DNA of 64,000 nucleotides from Bryum argenteum (Eukaryota > Streptophyta > Bryopsida > Bryales > Bryaceae), in assembly GCA_037043015.1 (NCBI GenBank), contig CM073329.1, positions 8,448,648 to 8,512,647 on the forward strand, written 5' to 3'. The position numbers and the translations under genes are program-made. This document shows positions 1 to 12,397 of the stretch, in pieces (within the stretch, counting starts at the first letter, position 1; every line of letters starts with the position of its first letter). A model generated the notes under the pieces. It worked only from the letters and a program-made list of their open reading frames with translations. It searched no databases and was not told where the DNA came from.

Positions 1-3000
1 GCTGAAAAGTTGGCCTCGGATCGGGAATGCCTTGGACAGTGTGCTCTAAATTGAGGTGATACTTACCTGTCGCATTATGTATGGCCTGTGATTGTGATCC
101 GAAGGCAAGACTTAGGCGACTTGCAAAACCTCGAACTGCAGTTTACCAGCGGTATGCTCAAACCAGAGCTTTGAAGGAAGAAGAGCAGATGTCTGAGTGC
201 TCTTTCAAGGTAATCATGAGCGAATAATCTCCTGAATATGTCGGGAAGAACGATGGAGTTTTACCTTTTTTATGCAATTAGGGCGGGGCTTTAACGAGTT
301 GACCTGAATTACCTTTTTGTGCAGCCCATTGTGGGAAGGAGACCAGACGCTGGCTCACCTCTCTCTCTTCCCATCTTTGATCGCATCGGTGAGATGAAAC
401 AGCGAGTTTTTCTCCGAAAACGAGTACATGACCCCTCCCAACACTTTCTTCTGTAATTCATTTCCAGGAAGGTATAATTACAAAGGCTGAGTATCGTTCT
501 TATTGGCACGAGTACGGAGAGTAAAAACATAATTATGTAACTACAGGCACGAAAAATGATTGAAAAAGAGGAATTGGAACAGTGCTCGTTCTGGCCCAAT
601 GTCAACTCGAGCTCGGTGAGTTTGAGCAAAGAGGCCTATCAGCCAATCCAAGACCGACTTCAAGAGCTTTTGGTACGTACGTCAATGTCAATCCAATTGT
701 GCCGATGCCTTGATTCTGTTCTAAAATCTGGGATAGATACATGTTGTACGTGTTATCAATCATAGAAGGGAATCATTTATTTGGCGCACGGGGATGCAGA
801 AGAAAAGGCACGAAAGAATTGCACAAGCAAGGGCCAAAGAAGCAAAAGATAAAGGACTCACTTTCAAGCCCGCAATCAATCAGAAATCCCTTCTTCTCTT
901 TAAAAAGGTACATCCACATCATACTCAGAATATAAATTTGTTTTCTCTTTTCATTCTAATGTGGAGCCTTACGAGCTGGCACGGTTACCTTCTTGTCATC
1001 TTCTACATACCACAACATTCTGTAGCCTAACATCTCAACCAGGTCCCAATTCTTTTGTGGTGTATTTTTCCTCCGCTGGTTTGTGTTGCATACTACATTA
1101 ACTGTTTTGTCTTGTTATAATGTATGTGATGCTTGTCGTTCTTCCCTCATGGTTATTTTCAGCTCAGAGACTTCAATTGCCAATTGTGCAGAAAGGTTTA
1201 GAAGCAATAGAAGTATCAGATCGTCTGACCAGCTGCACTTCATCACAGTCCGATAGATACGGAGAATATCAGGTACCTTCTCCTGCAATTCACTAAGCCG
1301 GGTGCAAAGAAAATGTGGTGGAAATAAAGCCAAATTAAAGGTAGTGAAAGTGCCCTGGGTAATCTCATCATGTTTATTGGTGTAATCATCATTATCAAGT
1401 TTATGAATACCAACCTAACAAACCCGTTTGCTCTACAGGCCAGAATGTACAAGCCAAAGAATGAGTGCACGTTTTCTCCCGAAATAAACCCCAATACCGA
1501 TTACATCTTGGCCAGATCTGAACTTGAAGGATGCAGCTTTTTGACGCGCCAGCAACAATTTCTGCAAAAATTGCAGGAAAGGAAGGTGGGTGAACTCTGA
1601 GTTGGGAGTTTTCAAATCCTCTTTAAATTTAGAGGGCATGTGTTGTGCTCCAAGGACATTTTTCTTTCAAGGAAAGCTGAAGAATGTCAGGGTGTGATGC
1701 AGAGACAAAAGGAGATGGAATTAGCAAGCGGATTCACCTTCCGACCCGACACTGGAAACGCTTCTATGATTCTACAATATTCCTCAGCGGATAATTACGA
1801 GGAAACTCTTGATGAGCGATTGGAGAGGCTTTCTCACCGAGACAACCGACGACGTTTTCATATACGCCAAAGAATTTCAGTACGTGCTTCCCACTTGCAA
1901 GATCATTCACTGAAACCGAGTGTAAATTACGTCGTGGAAGTTGGCAAAGCGAGATTGCACCTGGTTGAGGATGTTACATGACGCTCTCTTTTTAAGCAAC
2001 TATTTTCAAATTAACGGTGTATGTTCTGGTTGCAAAATTATGCAGGAGAACTACTACTCGCAATTCAAATTTCGGCCAAAGATCGACCAAATGTCTCGCA
2101 TTATTTCTGAACCTACAGATCTTCAGGAACTTTATATGGTAAGACAATTTCTTTAAAAATTGCTCGAAACATGCTCGAGAGTTTCAGTAAATTGAGCCCG
2201 AGATGTGCTCTGCAGAACGAAAAGGGTAAGCGGACCAAGCATGCCCTCCAACAAGCTGCAGAGCAAGAATTCGTGCAGACTTGCACGTTTCGCCCAGAAG
2301 TAAGTAAAAATATACTCCTCTAGTAACAGTAGAGGTAACCTCACGAGTTTGTGTGGTCACTCAGAATCTCATCTATGTTGCAGCAGTACCCACTGCCAGT
2401 ATGCGAGTTTCTTCCAATCACTAATTGCGTTGCTTGGCCAGGTCAATGTTCGAAAATCATCAAGCTCGATCGAAGATGTTCTCAAGATTCGCAGGAATTT
2501 TCGCCAGGTAACTTCTGCTGAACTCATACATGTTTGTCAGCCACACAGCTCCAGTTTCAAATCTTCAACTGAAGTCAGAGAACACGGTCTACTGTTCCAG
2601 GAAAAAGCAAAGATCTTTCATCAGCTCCGTATTGAGAAAGAGCTGCAAGAATTGAAGGAATGCACATTCACACCTGATGTTCACCCCGTACCTCCCAAAG
2701 AAAAGGAGCCCGTTGTTATCAAGGGCTTAGGACGACATTTGGAGCTTCAGGATCTGGCTAAACAAATGAAGAAGGATCAGGAAGAATGGGAGCGCAAAGT
2801 CTTCTTCACTCATGTAAGCAAGCATTCAAACCAATGCTAATAATCATCAAAGTGGAGTTTATATCTCCAATATTAACCCATGACAACACGCAGGTGTATG
2901 ATCTTCCAAGACGACAGTACACGATTCCTCAACCATTCACATTCCACACTGGAAGCGCAGCTCACAAGGCCACAGCGCCCGAGAAAACTGCCGTCAAAAA

Positions 3001-3139
3001 GAAGAAGAAAGCCGCCCCGGTGCCTGCACCCTCTTCCCCGACCACTGTCAATGAAAGCGAGAACACCTTAAAGGTACTAGACAGTTGCAGTACCATGTCA
3101 ATATGCACTTCCTCGGTTGAGAAGAGGGAATTAGAATAG
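1..3139 (+). CDS. Partial multi-exon gene of repeated C/F-x-F-x-P motifs (3' part)
   Basis: The 5' end lies outside the window. Exons I can phase: ?-209, 325-388, 547-672, 800-907, 1168-1272, 1439-1585, 1691-1879, 2046-2138, 2216-2299, 2442-2507, 2601-2813, 2894-3139 (TAG stop). From 547 on, all are phase 0 with GT-AG borders and give about 458 residues. The link between 388 and 547 is unresolved: a candidate exon near 477-499 reads into TGA. The protein repeats a module with a C/F-x-F/W-x-P core: CSFWPNVN, LTFKPAIN, CTFSPEIN, FTFRPDTG, FKFRPKID, CTFRPE, CTFTPDVH. Several are preceded by charged helical stretches such as ARAKEAKDKG. The tail is Lys/Pro/Ala-rich and probably disordered. I do not know the function. 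Similar motif arrays are common in protists, so a cytoskeletal or flagellar role is possible, but that is inference. AATAAA at 3571 could serve as its poly(A) signal. Confidence 0.7.
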
Positions 3140-3622
3140 AGGAGAACCTCGCAACTTCTTACAAGTAACTGCGAAGTCTTACGCCGGGGACTCACAAATG
3201 CATGGAAATCCTCAATTTCTCTTTGATAAAAGCATCTGACTGGATCACATAGTAAGTGTGGTGCCTTTGTAGCTGGTAGCTATCGATTGAGACTGGTAGC
3301 CAATTTAACAACAGCCATGCCGAGATTGGAAAAATTGTGACGGGCTTCATCGAGGTAATGAGTTGTACCGAAGGACATACTAACAGCCGAATTCCTATCA
3401 TATTCAACATTTGCCAATTGAAGTGTCTTCGAGCAGTTACAAAATTGTTTGATTTTCCCACTCAAGGATGTGTAGCAGTTCATAATCTTACTCTGTAGGT
3501 CTAGTGATTTGTATCCTTCGGGTAATGATCTCTACCCTTTCAAATTCTACAGGGGTGTAATAGTGTAGCAAATAAAAATAGGACAGTCACTAATCACTTC
3601 GAAGTTATGGATCGCCATATGA
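3140..3622. other. Convergent intergenic / 3' UTR region
   Basis: This 483-bp gap separates the stop codons of two converging genes. It contains a plus-strand AATAAA at 3571 and no credible coding frame. I see nothing else in it. Confidence 0.6.
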
Positions 3623-6600
3623 TTAAGGGAGCCTTCCATACATCTGAAGATGCTCAAGGACTCCCCCAAGCCCAAACTTCTTGACGGCCGCCATGCCCCG
3701 CCGGAATCCATCGCCATAGACGGGAGATGCATCGTTTTCAATTTGGTGGAGGTAAAACTCTCCCAGCTTTTCTTGGGCGGGACTCGAGAATGCTCCGATC
3801 TTTTTCATTCTCTTCAATTCATTTGTCAACCAGATGTGAGACATGACTTGACATATGCCCTCCTCCGTATCAGGCCGCAAGAGAGGAAAGTCACCTACAT
3901 CCACTCACCACGAAAGGTTAGTTACATAACACCCACCATTAAATCGTCGTGTTTTGATGGGGCAGAAACTTCGATAGCAACGCACCTGCCAAACGTAGCC
4001 ATGCGTGCATGAGCTCATGAGCCAAGATCGATCCCGTGAGCAACCTACAAAATCAACCACCATCAGTGATCAGGCAAGTCACAAAACTTTCCAGAATGTT
4101 GCAATTAGAAAACAAGAAATGTGTGAGTGAAGCGTCACCTAGGGAGGCCATAGAGGACCAGGATGGCTGTGACTTCACAACATCGAACCAGTTTTTTTGG
4201 CTCGAATCTCATTGGATATGGTGATCTTGGGTTCCCACCAAACGCCTGCATCACGGCATCCTCGTCAAAAACGACATCTACTTTGCTGATTGTTGGCATT
4301 CGAGATGCAAAGAACGAAAACTCACCGTAGTGATAGTTTGCTCTTCTGACAGGCAAAGCCCTCGCGTCTCCGCAGTATGCGTACCCTGCCGTGAGATCAT
4401 CACGAGAATCAGCTATGCACTTTTCACACTCCTTCAACTGCTGCAAGTACTTAAATGTTCGATAGTATGAAATATGTCAAGAGGTATAGCACCTCTTTCT
4501 CGCCCTCACGGGCCTCGTTGAGGGCGGAGCGAGCAACCAAGAGCATGGGAACTTCCTGGTCAATCGGCATGCTGCCATTCTTGTAGAATTTGAGAATCTC
4601 GCGGTACAGGGGTTGGCATTTCGTGGTGTCCACCACGGCCGTTTCCAAACACTCGTGACACAGCTTACGTCCATCTTCCAATGTCGAATACTGCGACCTC
4701 CCACTCTGCAATCCTAATGCTGTCAGTATCCCATTCCATTACTTAACAAGCATTGATTTCCTCATGGGTGTCGGTGACTGTTTTTTTACCTCATAGCGGT
4801 CACAACTGCAGCACCTCGGGGTGCCATCATCTTCATGTCGAGGACAATACTTCTGGTTCCAGAACGGATGACATCGGTACTCTATCAAGCTTGCTGCATT
4901 TGCAGGAATCTGCAGACGATCCCACCAATGTTACTAAGGAAGTGAACTTCAATGTGGAGGGAGTAATCGATGGCTTGAATGAGACGGGTCACAATTCTTA
5001 CAAATTGTGAGCAGACGTCGCATCTGGGGTGAAATAGCTCCCTGTAGCAATCGCGGTGGTATGGTTCTCCTTCTTCCACTGAAAACTGTTGACGGTACAC
5101 AATTCATCATTTCAACTTCATTTTTGTACGGGTTTAGGGTTTATGAACAGGCAATTTATTGACCTTCTTCCAATGTGAAGGATTATCTAACACACCAACT
5201 CACTTTGAACTCTTATGCTTTAATCTTAAATGAACAACCTCAAGTTGTTATCCAAAAGGACAAAATTTAACATTTAGTGCGCTTAGGAGGCAATCTGTGT
5301 ACAATATTAGACTTTCGCATAACTGATAGTTTTAAATTTTTGAATTTTATACATTTGTTAATGAAGTGTTTTGTTGTATACAAATAATATGGACATTGCA
5401 TCACTACAAAGGAACCTCTATAGAGTCGCTCTATATCTTGGGTGGTGTTGGTGATCGATCATATTGAAAGTACAACATGAAGAGTAGTGACATGTTCATT
5501 GTGATAAGTCCAAGTGCATCTTTTGTTTACCCATTTTTAGAGTTCATGTAACTTGCCCAAAGGTTTGTATGCATGTGCACTTTCTATATATGATGGTTGA
5601 CCAACATGAAGAATATACGTACATGTTTTACACATTCTTTTCCATCACTTGCTTTCATTTCAGTTTTAAACAACTATAGGTTTGATTGGTTCGGTTCCTT
5701 TTAAATGTTGAAACAACATTTTGTTATAGAAGCATTTCTATCTGAAATGTTCACTGGAGAATGGTTTCAATCACGCAATTGAAGAAATGGGGAGAATATC
5801 ATTGATACCTCGCGGTCTGTAATTGGTTTGTTGCATGTTTTGCAACTAAAACAATTTGGGTGCCAATGCTTGTTTATGCAAGTCACGAAGCGGCCATATC
5901 CTAGAGGTTGCTTACATCCAGCACAATTCCCCACTGTTGGAGGTTTTCTGAAGCATGTCCACACCACATGTAAATCCACTTGCTTCCTTTCATTGCTATT
6001 GAATGAAATGCAAAACTTTTAGATGAGAGATTAGTAAATAGAGATGTACGCACCCTCCATGAGAAGGCCGAAAGGTGGGCATTGTGTCTGACATAAAGCG
6101 CGGAGAACGATAGAGGTCCAAGCTCTCTCGCATTGCCATTGCTAGCTCCTCATCTTCATCGTCAAGTGGATATCTTCGTCGTCCTATCAATGTTTCAATA
6201 CAAATCTAGCCCTTAGAACTATAATCAAACACAGAGTGATACATATTAATTGTTTTTCCAAAATTTCCAAATTTCACCAACTTACAATTATATCAATTTA
6301 ACTCATTCCAATTTTCAGAAGTCCCCTTCACCGTCTTGCCAATTCACTTAGTCATTCCTACAAATTCGCCAAATACTACTGACTATTATTAATTGAAAGT
6401 TTCAAATTACCAACATCTGGAATGTATTACAAATTGTTTGATGTACGCATATCACCAAATATTGAACGTAACAATGTGATCATAAGAGTTTGATCCAAAT
6501 AGATGTGAACTTCAGGAGGCTCGAGTGTTTTAACGAAAATAATTCCAAAAACACATATTTAAGTAAGAACTCATGTTACCTAATTCACGAAATAGAAAGG

Positions 6601-8677
6601 TACCTTACAGAAACTTAAGATCTCAAAAAATATTTAAAAAACTAATAATAATAATCTAGAAATAGAGAGTAGAAAGGACTATCACAAGATAGGAGTTGAC
6701 CCAAAACTAACATTCAAGAATTTCAAATACTAGGCTCCAACATTCTACAACATAGTAAACAATTCCATTTTCCCAATTCCATCATTCTCTAAATCTTGAT
6801 TGGCTCTAAACTGTATATCGTATCTTACATCTAGATGGCACACTTAAATATTTTGAATTAAAAAAAAAAAAAAAATCACAAATAGGTAACATGAGGATTT
6901 ACATGTTTGCTGAAATTACATATTTAGTCTACTGTATTATTTAACTAAATATGGACTGTGGGCTTATTTCTGGACTTCAAAATACGGGAGATCCACCCAT
7001 CCATGACCCTAGAATCTACACAACTTGAGGAATATTTTTCATAGAACCCAAATTTAGATATTATTTTTAGAGCTTTTTGGTGTTAATTGTAGACTGTGAC
7101 TTGAGGAATATTTTTCATAGAACCCAAATTTAGATATTATTTTTAGAGCTTTTTGGTGTTAATTGTAGACTGTGGACTGTCCAGATTTAGTTAATTGTTT
7201 CATTCTACTTCCTTCTTACAGGCATGCTCTTATGAAACAGATGGAGTTGCAGAAATGATGGATGCAGCTTTTCAAAAGCACATATTCCATGCCAATAGCA
7301 ATTATTGTCCAGGCTTGTGACTCTGTCATCGTTCCTTTCAGTGCGAGGACAATGATTTGCCATAGTCTCACTTCTCAAGATTTCAATAAACCAAATTGGA
7401 CTCTATGGTTGGAAGTTCTCAAAATCAAATCTTACAAAAATTGCTAGTTATTTAAAAACAGGATTATTCGGAGGTTTTTACCTTCAGGGGTTAAATCTTC
7501 AATTTCACATGCCATTTTGCATGGAGTCATCTAGAGTGCACAAGTGATCATAATGTTCCCATGCCAAATTTCCAACATCTAGCTACTTTATCATGCCATA
7601 AGCTACATAATGAAAGTAGTTTTCCAAATCTCAACATTCTTATGATAAATTTACATAAAAATTGGTGGGTACACTAATTAGACGTTCGATTTCCCATAAT
7701 TGAATTAGACAAAACTTTGGTAAAAAATTTGAGATCACTTCTGGAGCATTGTTGAGCATCTCTTTTCAGGGTTAATTTTTTTTCTTTCGGCTCATTTGTA
7801 AGTAAATGTTGACTCTTCCCGCAAATTTTCTCATTCCAACTCTTGCCAACTGCACCAATTCACCTTTGAACATCGCATAAAGCGCCAATCGAGGTGTGTT
7901 CTGGGAGCCTTTTAGTGCAGTGGAAATGGAAAACATCGCTGATAGAAAGGGTCAGTGGGAAGACACAGAAATGACGGAGGAAGAGGAAACAGGAGCACTT
8001 ACTGAAATGTTCTTCTTGCTCGAGAGCAAGAGCAATGGCGCGGTCAGTGTCCTCCGAAGACAAAGCGCCGTAAGGACGCGGCACCGAAGGGTGGTGGTTG
8101 TAAGTGGGCCAGTCGTTGCTGCTGCTGTTGTTATTGTACGACGACGGGCGGTCATCGAAATCCACGTACGCCGGCGCATCGTATCCTCGATACGGCCTCT
8201 CGCCAGGATAATACGATTCATACGAACTCCCTGCTGCCCCTCTCCGCGGATCCTACACACCCAAATCCCCATTCATACCCCTGATCAATCCTCATGCCAC
8301 TCAATCGAACCCGAATAATGGATCGAAACCCACACTCTCACTACCATTCAATCACTCACAAACATTCTATCAGAAGATGGACCAAATATTTGCGGTGATA
8401 CAAGTTGAGCACAAAATCAGCGTGATTGCTACTGAGTTAGAAAATTCGAACTTGCAAAAATCTTTTTTTCTTGCGGAAGGACAGTAATTATCCTAGACTG
8501 GGTCTGTGCAATTCAGAGTGTGCATGATTATTGCGGTACCTGGAAGATGTGGGGGCCATACCAGCCACTGTGGCGTGACCAAGGATCGCCCTCCGAGTAC
8601 CCGGGATATTCGTCGCCTTCGTCATACCGGTACCTGAACGAGCCAGGGCTGCCGAATAACCGGTCGAACCACGCCAT
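3623..8677 (-). CDS. DA1: DA1-like LIM-domain ubiquitin-activated peptidase, 11 exons, 569 aa
   Basis: Exons in transcript order: 8677-8540, 8252-8003, 6183-6054, 5995-5809, 5085-5002, 4909-4790, 4705-4493, 4440-4326, 4280-4139, 4044-3986, 3894-3623. The total is 1710 nt with phases agreeing at every junction. The start MAWFDRLFGS matches the DA1 N-terminus (MGWFNKIF in Arabidopsis). Two ubiquitin-interacting motifs lie at about 113-127 (DTDRAIALALEQEE) and 137-153 (DEDEELAMAMRESLDLY). The LIM domain starts at C197-x2-C200 and includes HWHPNCFSC and CYRELFHPRCDVC. A further Cys cluster reads PRCCSC. The zinc peptidase motif is HELMH at 469-473 (HEMMH in Arabidopsis), followed by EEGICQVM and the conserved end DASPVYGDGF. 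DA1 proteins are ubiquitin-activated peptidases that limit organ and cell proliferation by cleaving growth regulators. All visible zinc and catalytic residues are intact, so the gene looks functional. The LIM part is split over exons 4 to 6, and the last 90 residues form one exon. Confidence 0.93.
7023..7174. repeat. Tandem 2 x 76 bp duplication in DA1 intron 2
   Basis: The unit starting ACTTGAGGAATATTTTTC at 7023 is repeated at 7099 with no difference that I can see. It lies inside the 1.8-kb second intron of the DA1-like gene (6184-8002), which is otherwise AT-rich with no coding signal. The identity suggests a recent slippage or unequal exchange event. Confidence 0.85.
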
Positions 8678-9045
8678 GATCCAATCCTCCGCGCGGCTAT
8701 GGAGCTTCCAAAAAGAACACGAACGCTGTCGACAATCAGGAAAAAGAACCTCGAGTCAGAAAAAACACTAGCACCTCTCAAATGCAAATCTGCACTGCTC
8801 CCAAAACTACTGGAACCCTGACCTCGATCGATACAAACAGAATCTGCCAGAATTCGCCTTACTGGATCAATTCAAGAGCATGTTGTTGCACATGGAAAGC
8901 TCGCAAGCTCGGATTGTTAAGAAGAGTTTTTGAGGGAGGGGAGACTGAGTCTATGGGAGAAAGTAGGGAGGGGAGATGGGGGTGGTGGCAATATTCCAAG
9001 GAGTTCGGCAGGGCGAGGACACGGCAGAAAGCGATATAAGAGGTC
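8678..9045 (-). promoter_or_regulatory. Probable core promoter and 5' UTR of the DA1-like gene
   Basis: Read on the minus strand, a TATA-like CTTATATCGC lies at 9031-9040. It is followed by pyrimidine-rich CTCCCCTCCCT patches (about 8930-8985), which are typical of plant core promoters. The inferred transcription start is near 9000, giving a 5' UTR of about 320 nt. This is inference from sequence composition and position only. Confidence 0.35.
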
Positions 9046-9177
9046 ATGGACACACCAACAGGAGCAGCAGGAGCAGGGGAACAATTGATTGCTACAGTGC
9101 AGTGAGTGCGTTGTAGCTAGTTCGTGATGCTTCCACAAGGGAAAGCCGCCCTATGGCTCCCTGGCTCCATGGCCGGA

Positions 9178-9423
9178 CACTAAATCCAATCCATGTTCCC
9201 CCTTGGAATTTCCAAATATGGAGGGAGGCTAATAAAAGGCTGCCCGGTATTTTTTTGTGTTTAAGGCCTTGAAATTCCAAGGAGAGGCCCCCTAGGGTAA
9301 AACGGGGGTGCAGACCCCAAATTTCACAAAAAAAATTTTAAAAAATTATCTTGAGGGGGTCAAAAATGAAAAAACAAAAATCTGGGGCGCCACCCAAGTG
9401 GGGAACATGGATTGGATTTAGTG
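9178..9423. mobile_element. Short element with CACTA-type terminal inverted repeats
   Basis: CACTAAATCCAATCCATG at 9178 is mirrored by its exact reverse complement ending in TAGTG at 9423. The inverted match runs about 24 bp and continues imperfectly to CCTTGG/CCAAG, bounding 246 bp with no coding capacity. CACTA ends are the mark of En/Spm elements, so this may be a non-autonomous MITE. The 3-bp flanks (GGA and AGC) do not form a clean target duplication, and a simple foldback is the alternative. Confidence 0.6.
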
Positions 9424-9819
9424 AGCGGCGGCTCCATGTACAAGCCCTTGGTCCACATTCTCGATCATACTGTAGTCCCTTACACTTATACTTACTTCCG
9501 TCCCATCCGGTCCCGGCCCTCTCTTGTCGTCTTTATTACTTTGGTCAATGTCACTCTTTGACCGTGTATCTCATCCTCATTTCTTTTTACATAAACTCAT
9601 TTCTAAAGAAAGTAAGTGAGCTGATTACTTTACCCCAAACGGAGAGGAGTCAATTTGCTTGAACAAGATATGTTCTTTTTACAAAAGCTGAAAGTGAAAT
9701 ATTTCTCAAGATCAGTGCGGTGAAGTCTTAATATAAGTGGTTGGGTAGACACATTAGACAGGTTAGAAACAAGATCTGACGGTTATCTTTCTCATAAGTT
9801 GTGTTTACTGATTTCAGAT

Positions 9820-9900
9820 ATGGCCGTATGCATGTCACACCATAGAGCTTCAACATCGAGGGGCATTTTGCACGTCACACCATAGAGCTTCAACATCAAG
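9820..9900. repeat. Direct repeat, two copies of a ~45 bp unit
   Basis: GTCACACCATAGAGCTTCAA occurs twice about 46 bp apart. A third, weaker relative lies near 10247 (GTCACATCGTAGAGCTTC). There is no coding potential. Confidence 0.7.
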
Positions 9901-9929
9901 CGGTTGTTCAGCCGACAGAATCTGACCCG

Positions 9930-10025
9930 TAGCTCTCACGATCTGTAGCTCTCACTATCCGTAGCTCTCACTATGCATAGCTCTCACGATCCGTACTCTC
10001 ACTATTCGTAGCTCTTACTATGCTC
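9930..10025. repeat. Minisatellite of GTAGCTCTCAC(G/T)AT units
   Basis: About six imperfect head-to-tail copies of a 15-16 bp unit (core GTAGCTCTCAC), degrading toward the right end. Function unknown. Confidence 0.8.
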
Positions 10026-10904
10026 AACGTTTCACTTATATTTTGATGTGAAACTGATCACAATCTTATGATACATTCAAAAAGTGAATTTTACAATTCA
10101 GATCACAATCTGCATAAATGATTTTGTGCTTTGATAGATTTGGTTGGTGGACTAATCAAGCAGTTCTAAACAAGATCCTTCTCTGTTGTATTTTTCATAA
10201 GACAGTTGTGTTCATGGATTTCACAGATTTCAAATATGGCCATCTGGAGGTCACATCGTAGAGCTTCTCCGCTGGAAGTTAATTGATGTGGCTGATCCAC
10301 TAATGAATTATATAAAGATCAAATCAATCAAGAGTTGACTCATCACTTAGGGGTGCTTTACGCTACCGACAAATGGGACCACATGTGAATATTGAAGACA
10401 GTTTCTTAAAATCTGGGATTGGGCAACAAAGTGCTCTTGGGACTCTGAAGTACCTTCACCAACACTACCTTGACAAAAGTAGATTGATCTACAAGTTTGA
10501 GGTCCCCAAAGTATGCCATATATTCCAAATTGGATAATGATGTTTCTTGGTTCAAGTTGCGATTTTTCCAGTTAATATTCCTTCTTCCTAGTTTCTCAAC
10601 TGAATACACCTCAAAATCCATACTCCAGAATTTGATAGAACTTGGTTGGTAGACTCATTCAACAATTACAAATAAGATATCACAATCAAAGTTTTACAAA
10701 ATTTGCACATTGATTTCAGAAAGTTTCATCCAGAGGTAGTTTTGAGCCACTCGCTTTAGAGATAAAGTAATATCAACACAAAACAATGCTGCACAAACCA
10801 TGGGTACAGGAGTACAGAGAATATGCCGTATTTGTTCCAGAAATCTTCCACATACATCCAAATTTTTTCTACTTCTAAAATATTTTGAATCTTCTAAAGA
10901 TGGA

Positions 10905-10949
10905 TATCTACAAGTGCACGGGAATATTTCAGCTATGCACTTGTAGATA
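10905..10949. repeat. Perfect 14-bp hairpin
   Basis: TATCTACAAGTGCA at 10905-10918 is followed, after a 17-nt loop, by its reverse complement at 10936-10949. It has no nearby gene and could be a relic of a small inverted-repeat element. Confidence 0.7.
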
Positions 10950-11795
10950 GCTGAAAGAAGTACTACAATAACGTATAAATTCAGCCAAAAGTACATAGCT
11001 GAAATATACATACAAAAATGTTCCTGTACACCGATAACCTTGGTTACAAACTTTTTTTAAGAAAGTTGCCTGGATGTTGAGCGAACCTTTTTGGTGGTGC
11101 ATCCACACAGATCAGATCTCGGACACCATATAATGAAACATGAGGAGGGTGTCGATGGCTGCAACTCCCGAGGCAATCGATCTTGGCCGGTGGACAAGGA
11201 GATGCAGCCAACTCAAACAGACACTCATCTCGGCGTGTGCGATTTGCGCGATTCCTGCCATGGATTCCTGCCGTTGGTTATTATCACCCCACCATATCTG
11301 CACTAGTTAACTTCCCATTTCCCATTGCAGCAATGTTTTGCATGCTTTTGTTGCCGAACTTGCAGTGTAAGTAGGTGGATAACTTTTTACATTTGAGTGC
11401 ACCGAAGCGGGGGTTTTGTCAACCTGATGCATGAAACTGCTCGTTGGGTGGGTTCCCGAGGAGTCCCGAGGACTACGGATGCCACAAAACCTGGGAGGCA
11501 TTTAATGTACCTCTTGTCGATGTAAGAAACGGTTTTACTTTTTGTATTGTTACATGTCACTTCATGTGAGCTGGTGAATTGCAGGAAACATCCTTTCAGT
11601 TGCGTATGAATGATGATTTTCTCTTTGGGTCATGGCCATCGTTGCACTGAACTTCAACGTGGAAATATCGACATTCAATCTGCTTTTTTGTAAATTCCGG
11701 CCTTGATAAACAGTGGCCCCCACCCATTCTCGCAACATACTGGTGCTCCCAATTGTACAAGTTCACGTTCAAAGTTGAAGAACAGTATTTAAAAT

Positions 11796-11926
11796 CTGCC
11801 CAAAACTGCCCAAAACTTCCCAAAACTGCCCAAAACTGCCCAAAACTGCCCAAAACTGCCCAAACCTGCCCAAACCTGCCCAATTCTGCCTAAAATTGTC
11901 CAAAAACTGCCTAAAACTGCCCAAAC
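11796..11926. repeat. 11-bp minisatellite (CTGCCCAAAA type)
   Basis: Eleven or twelve copies of an 11-bp unit, consensus CTGCCCAAAAC, with substitutions increasing toward the right end. Because 11 is not a multiple of three, open frames across it are artefacts of periodicity. Confidence 0.9.
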
Positions 11927-12054
11927 TAGGGTCTATGCTAGTTTATTCTCGAAAGCTGCCCAAAATTAAATAAGATAGCAAGACCTTCAAAAATTCACCA
12001 AAATTTGAGATTTTACCTTTATTCAAGTTTTGTTTTCCGTACTTGAAGAAAAGT

Positions 12055-12331
12055 TTTTCATGCATGATCTCACCGTTTGGATCTTTCATCCAATTATTCT
12101 TCACATGCCAATTTTATTATCAAAGAGGGGCCCATGAAGTTAAATTTCAGCATACCTCCATGTAAAAATTCAAGCATTTCTTTAGGCTTTATAGGTCGCA
12201 TGAGGGTAAAAATTGCATGGACATGTCCCTAGCTCACTCAGGAAGAAGAAATTCAAGAGCCAGAGTTCAAATTTACTCTTAAAATTGGTTTTTGGGCTCA
12301 CAAAAACTTCGAACCCATTTTGCAATAAGGG

Positions 12332-12397
<66 letters not shown>

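Noticed and set aside
7952..8318. Frames on both strands opposite DA1 exon 2
   Set aside because: They are shadows of a GC-rich exon whose true frame is fixed by splice phase and the UIM motif.
11596..11883. Minus-strand frame with repeated FGQFWAVLG
   Set aside because: It is a by-product of the 11-bp minisatellite (33-bp period in frame), with no other coding signal.
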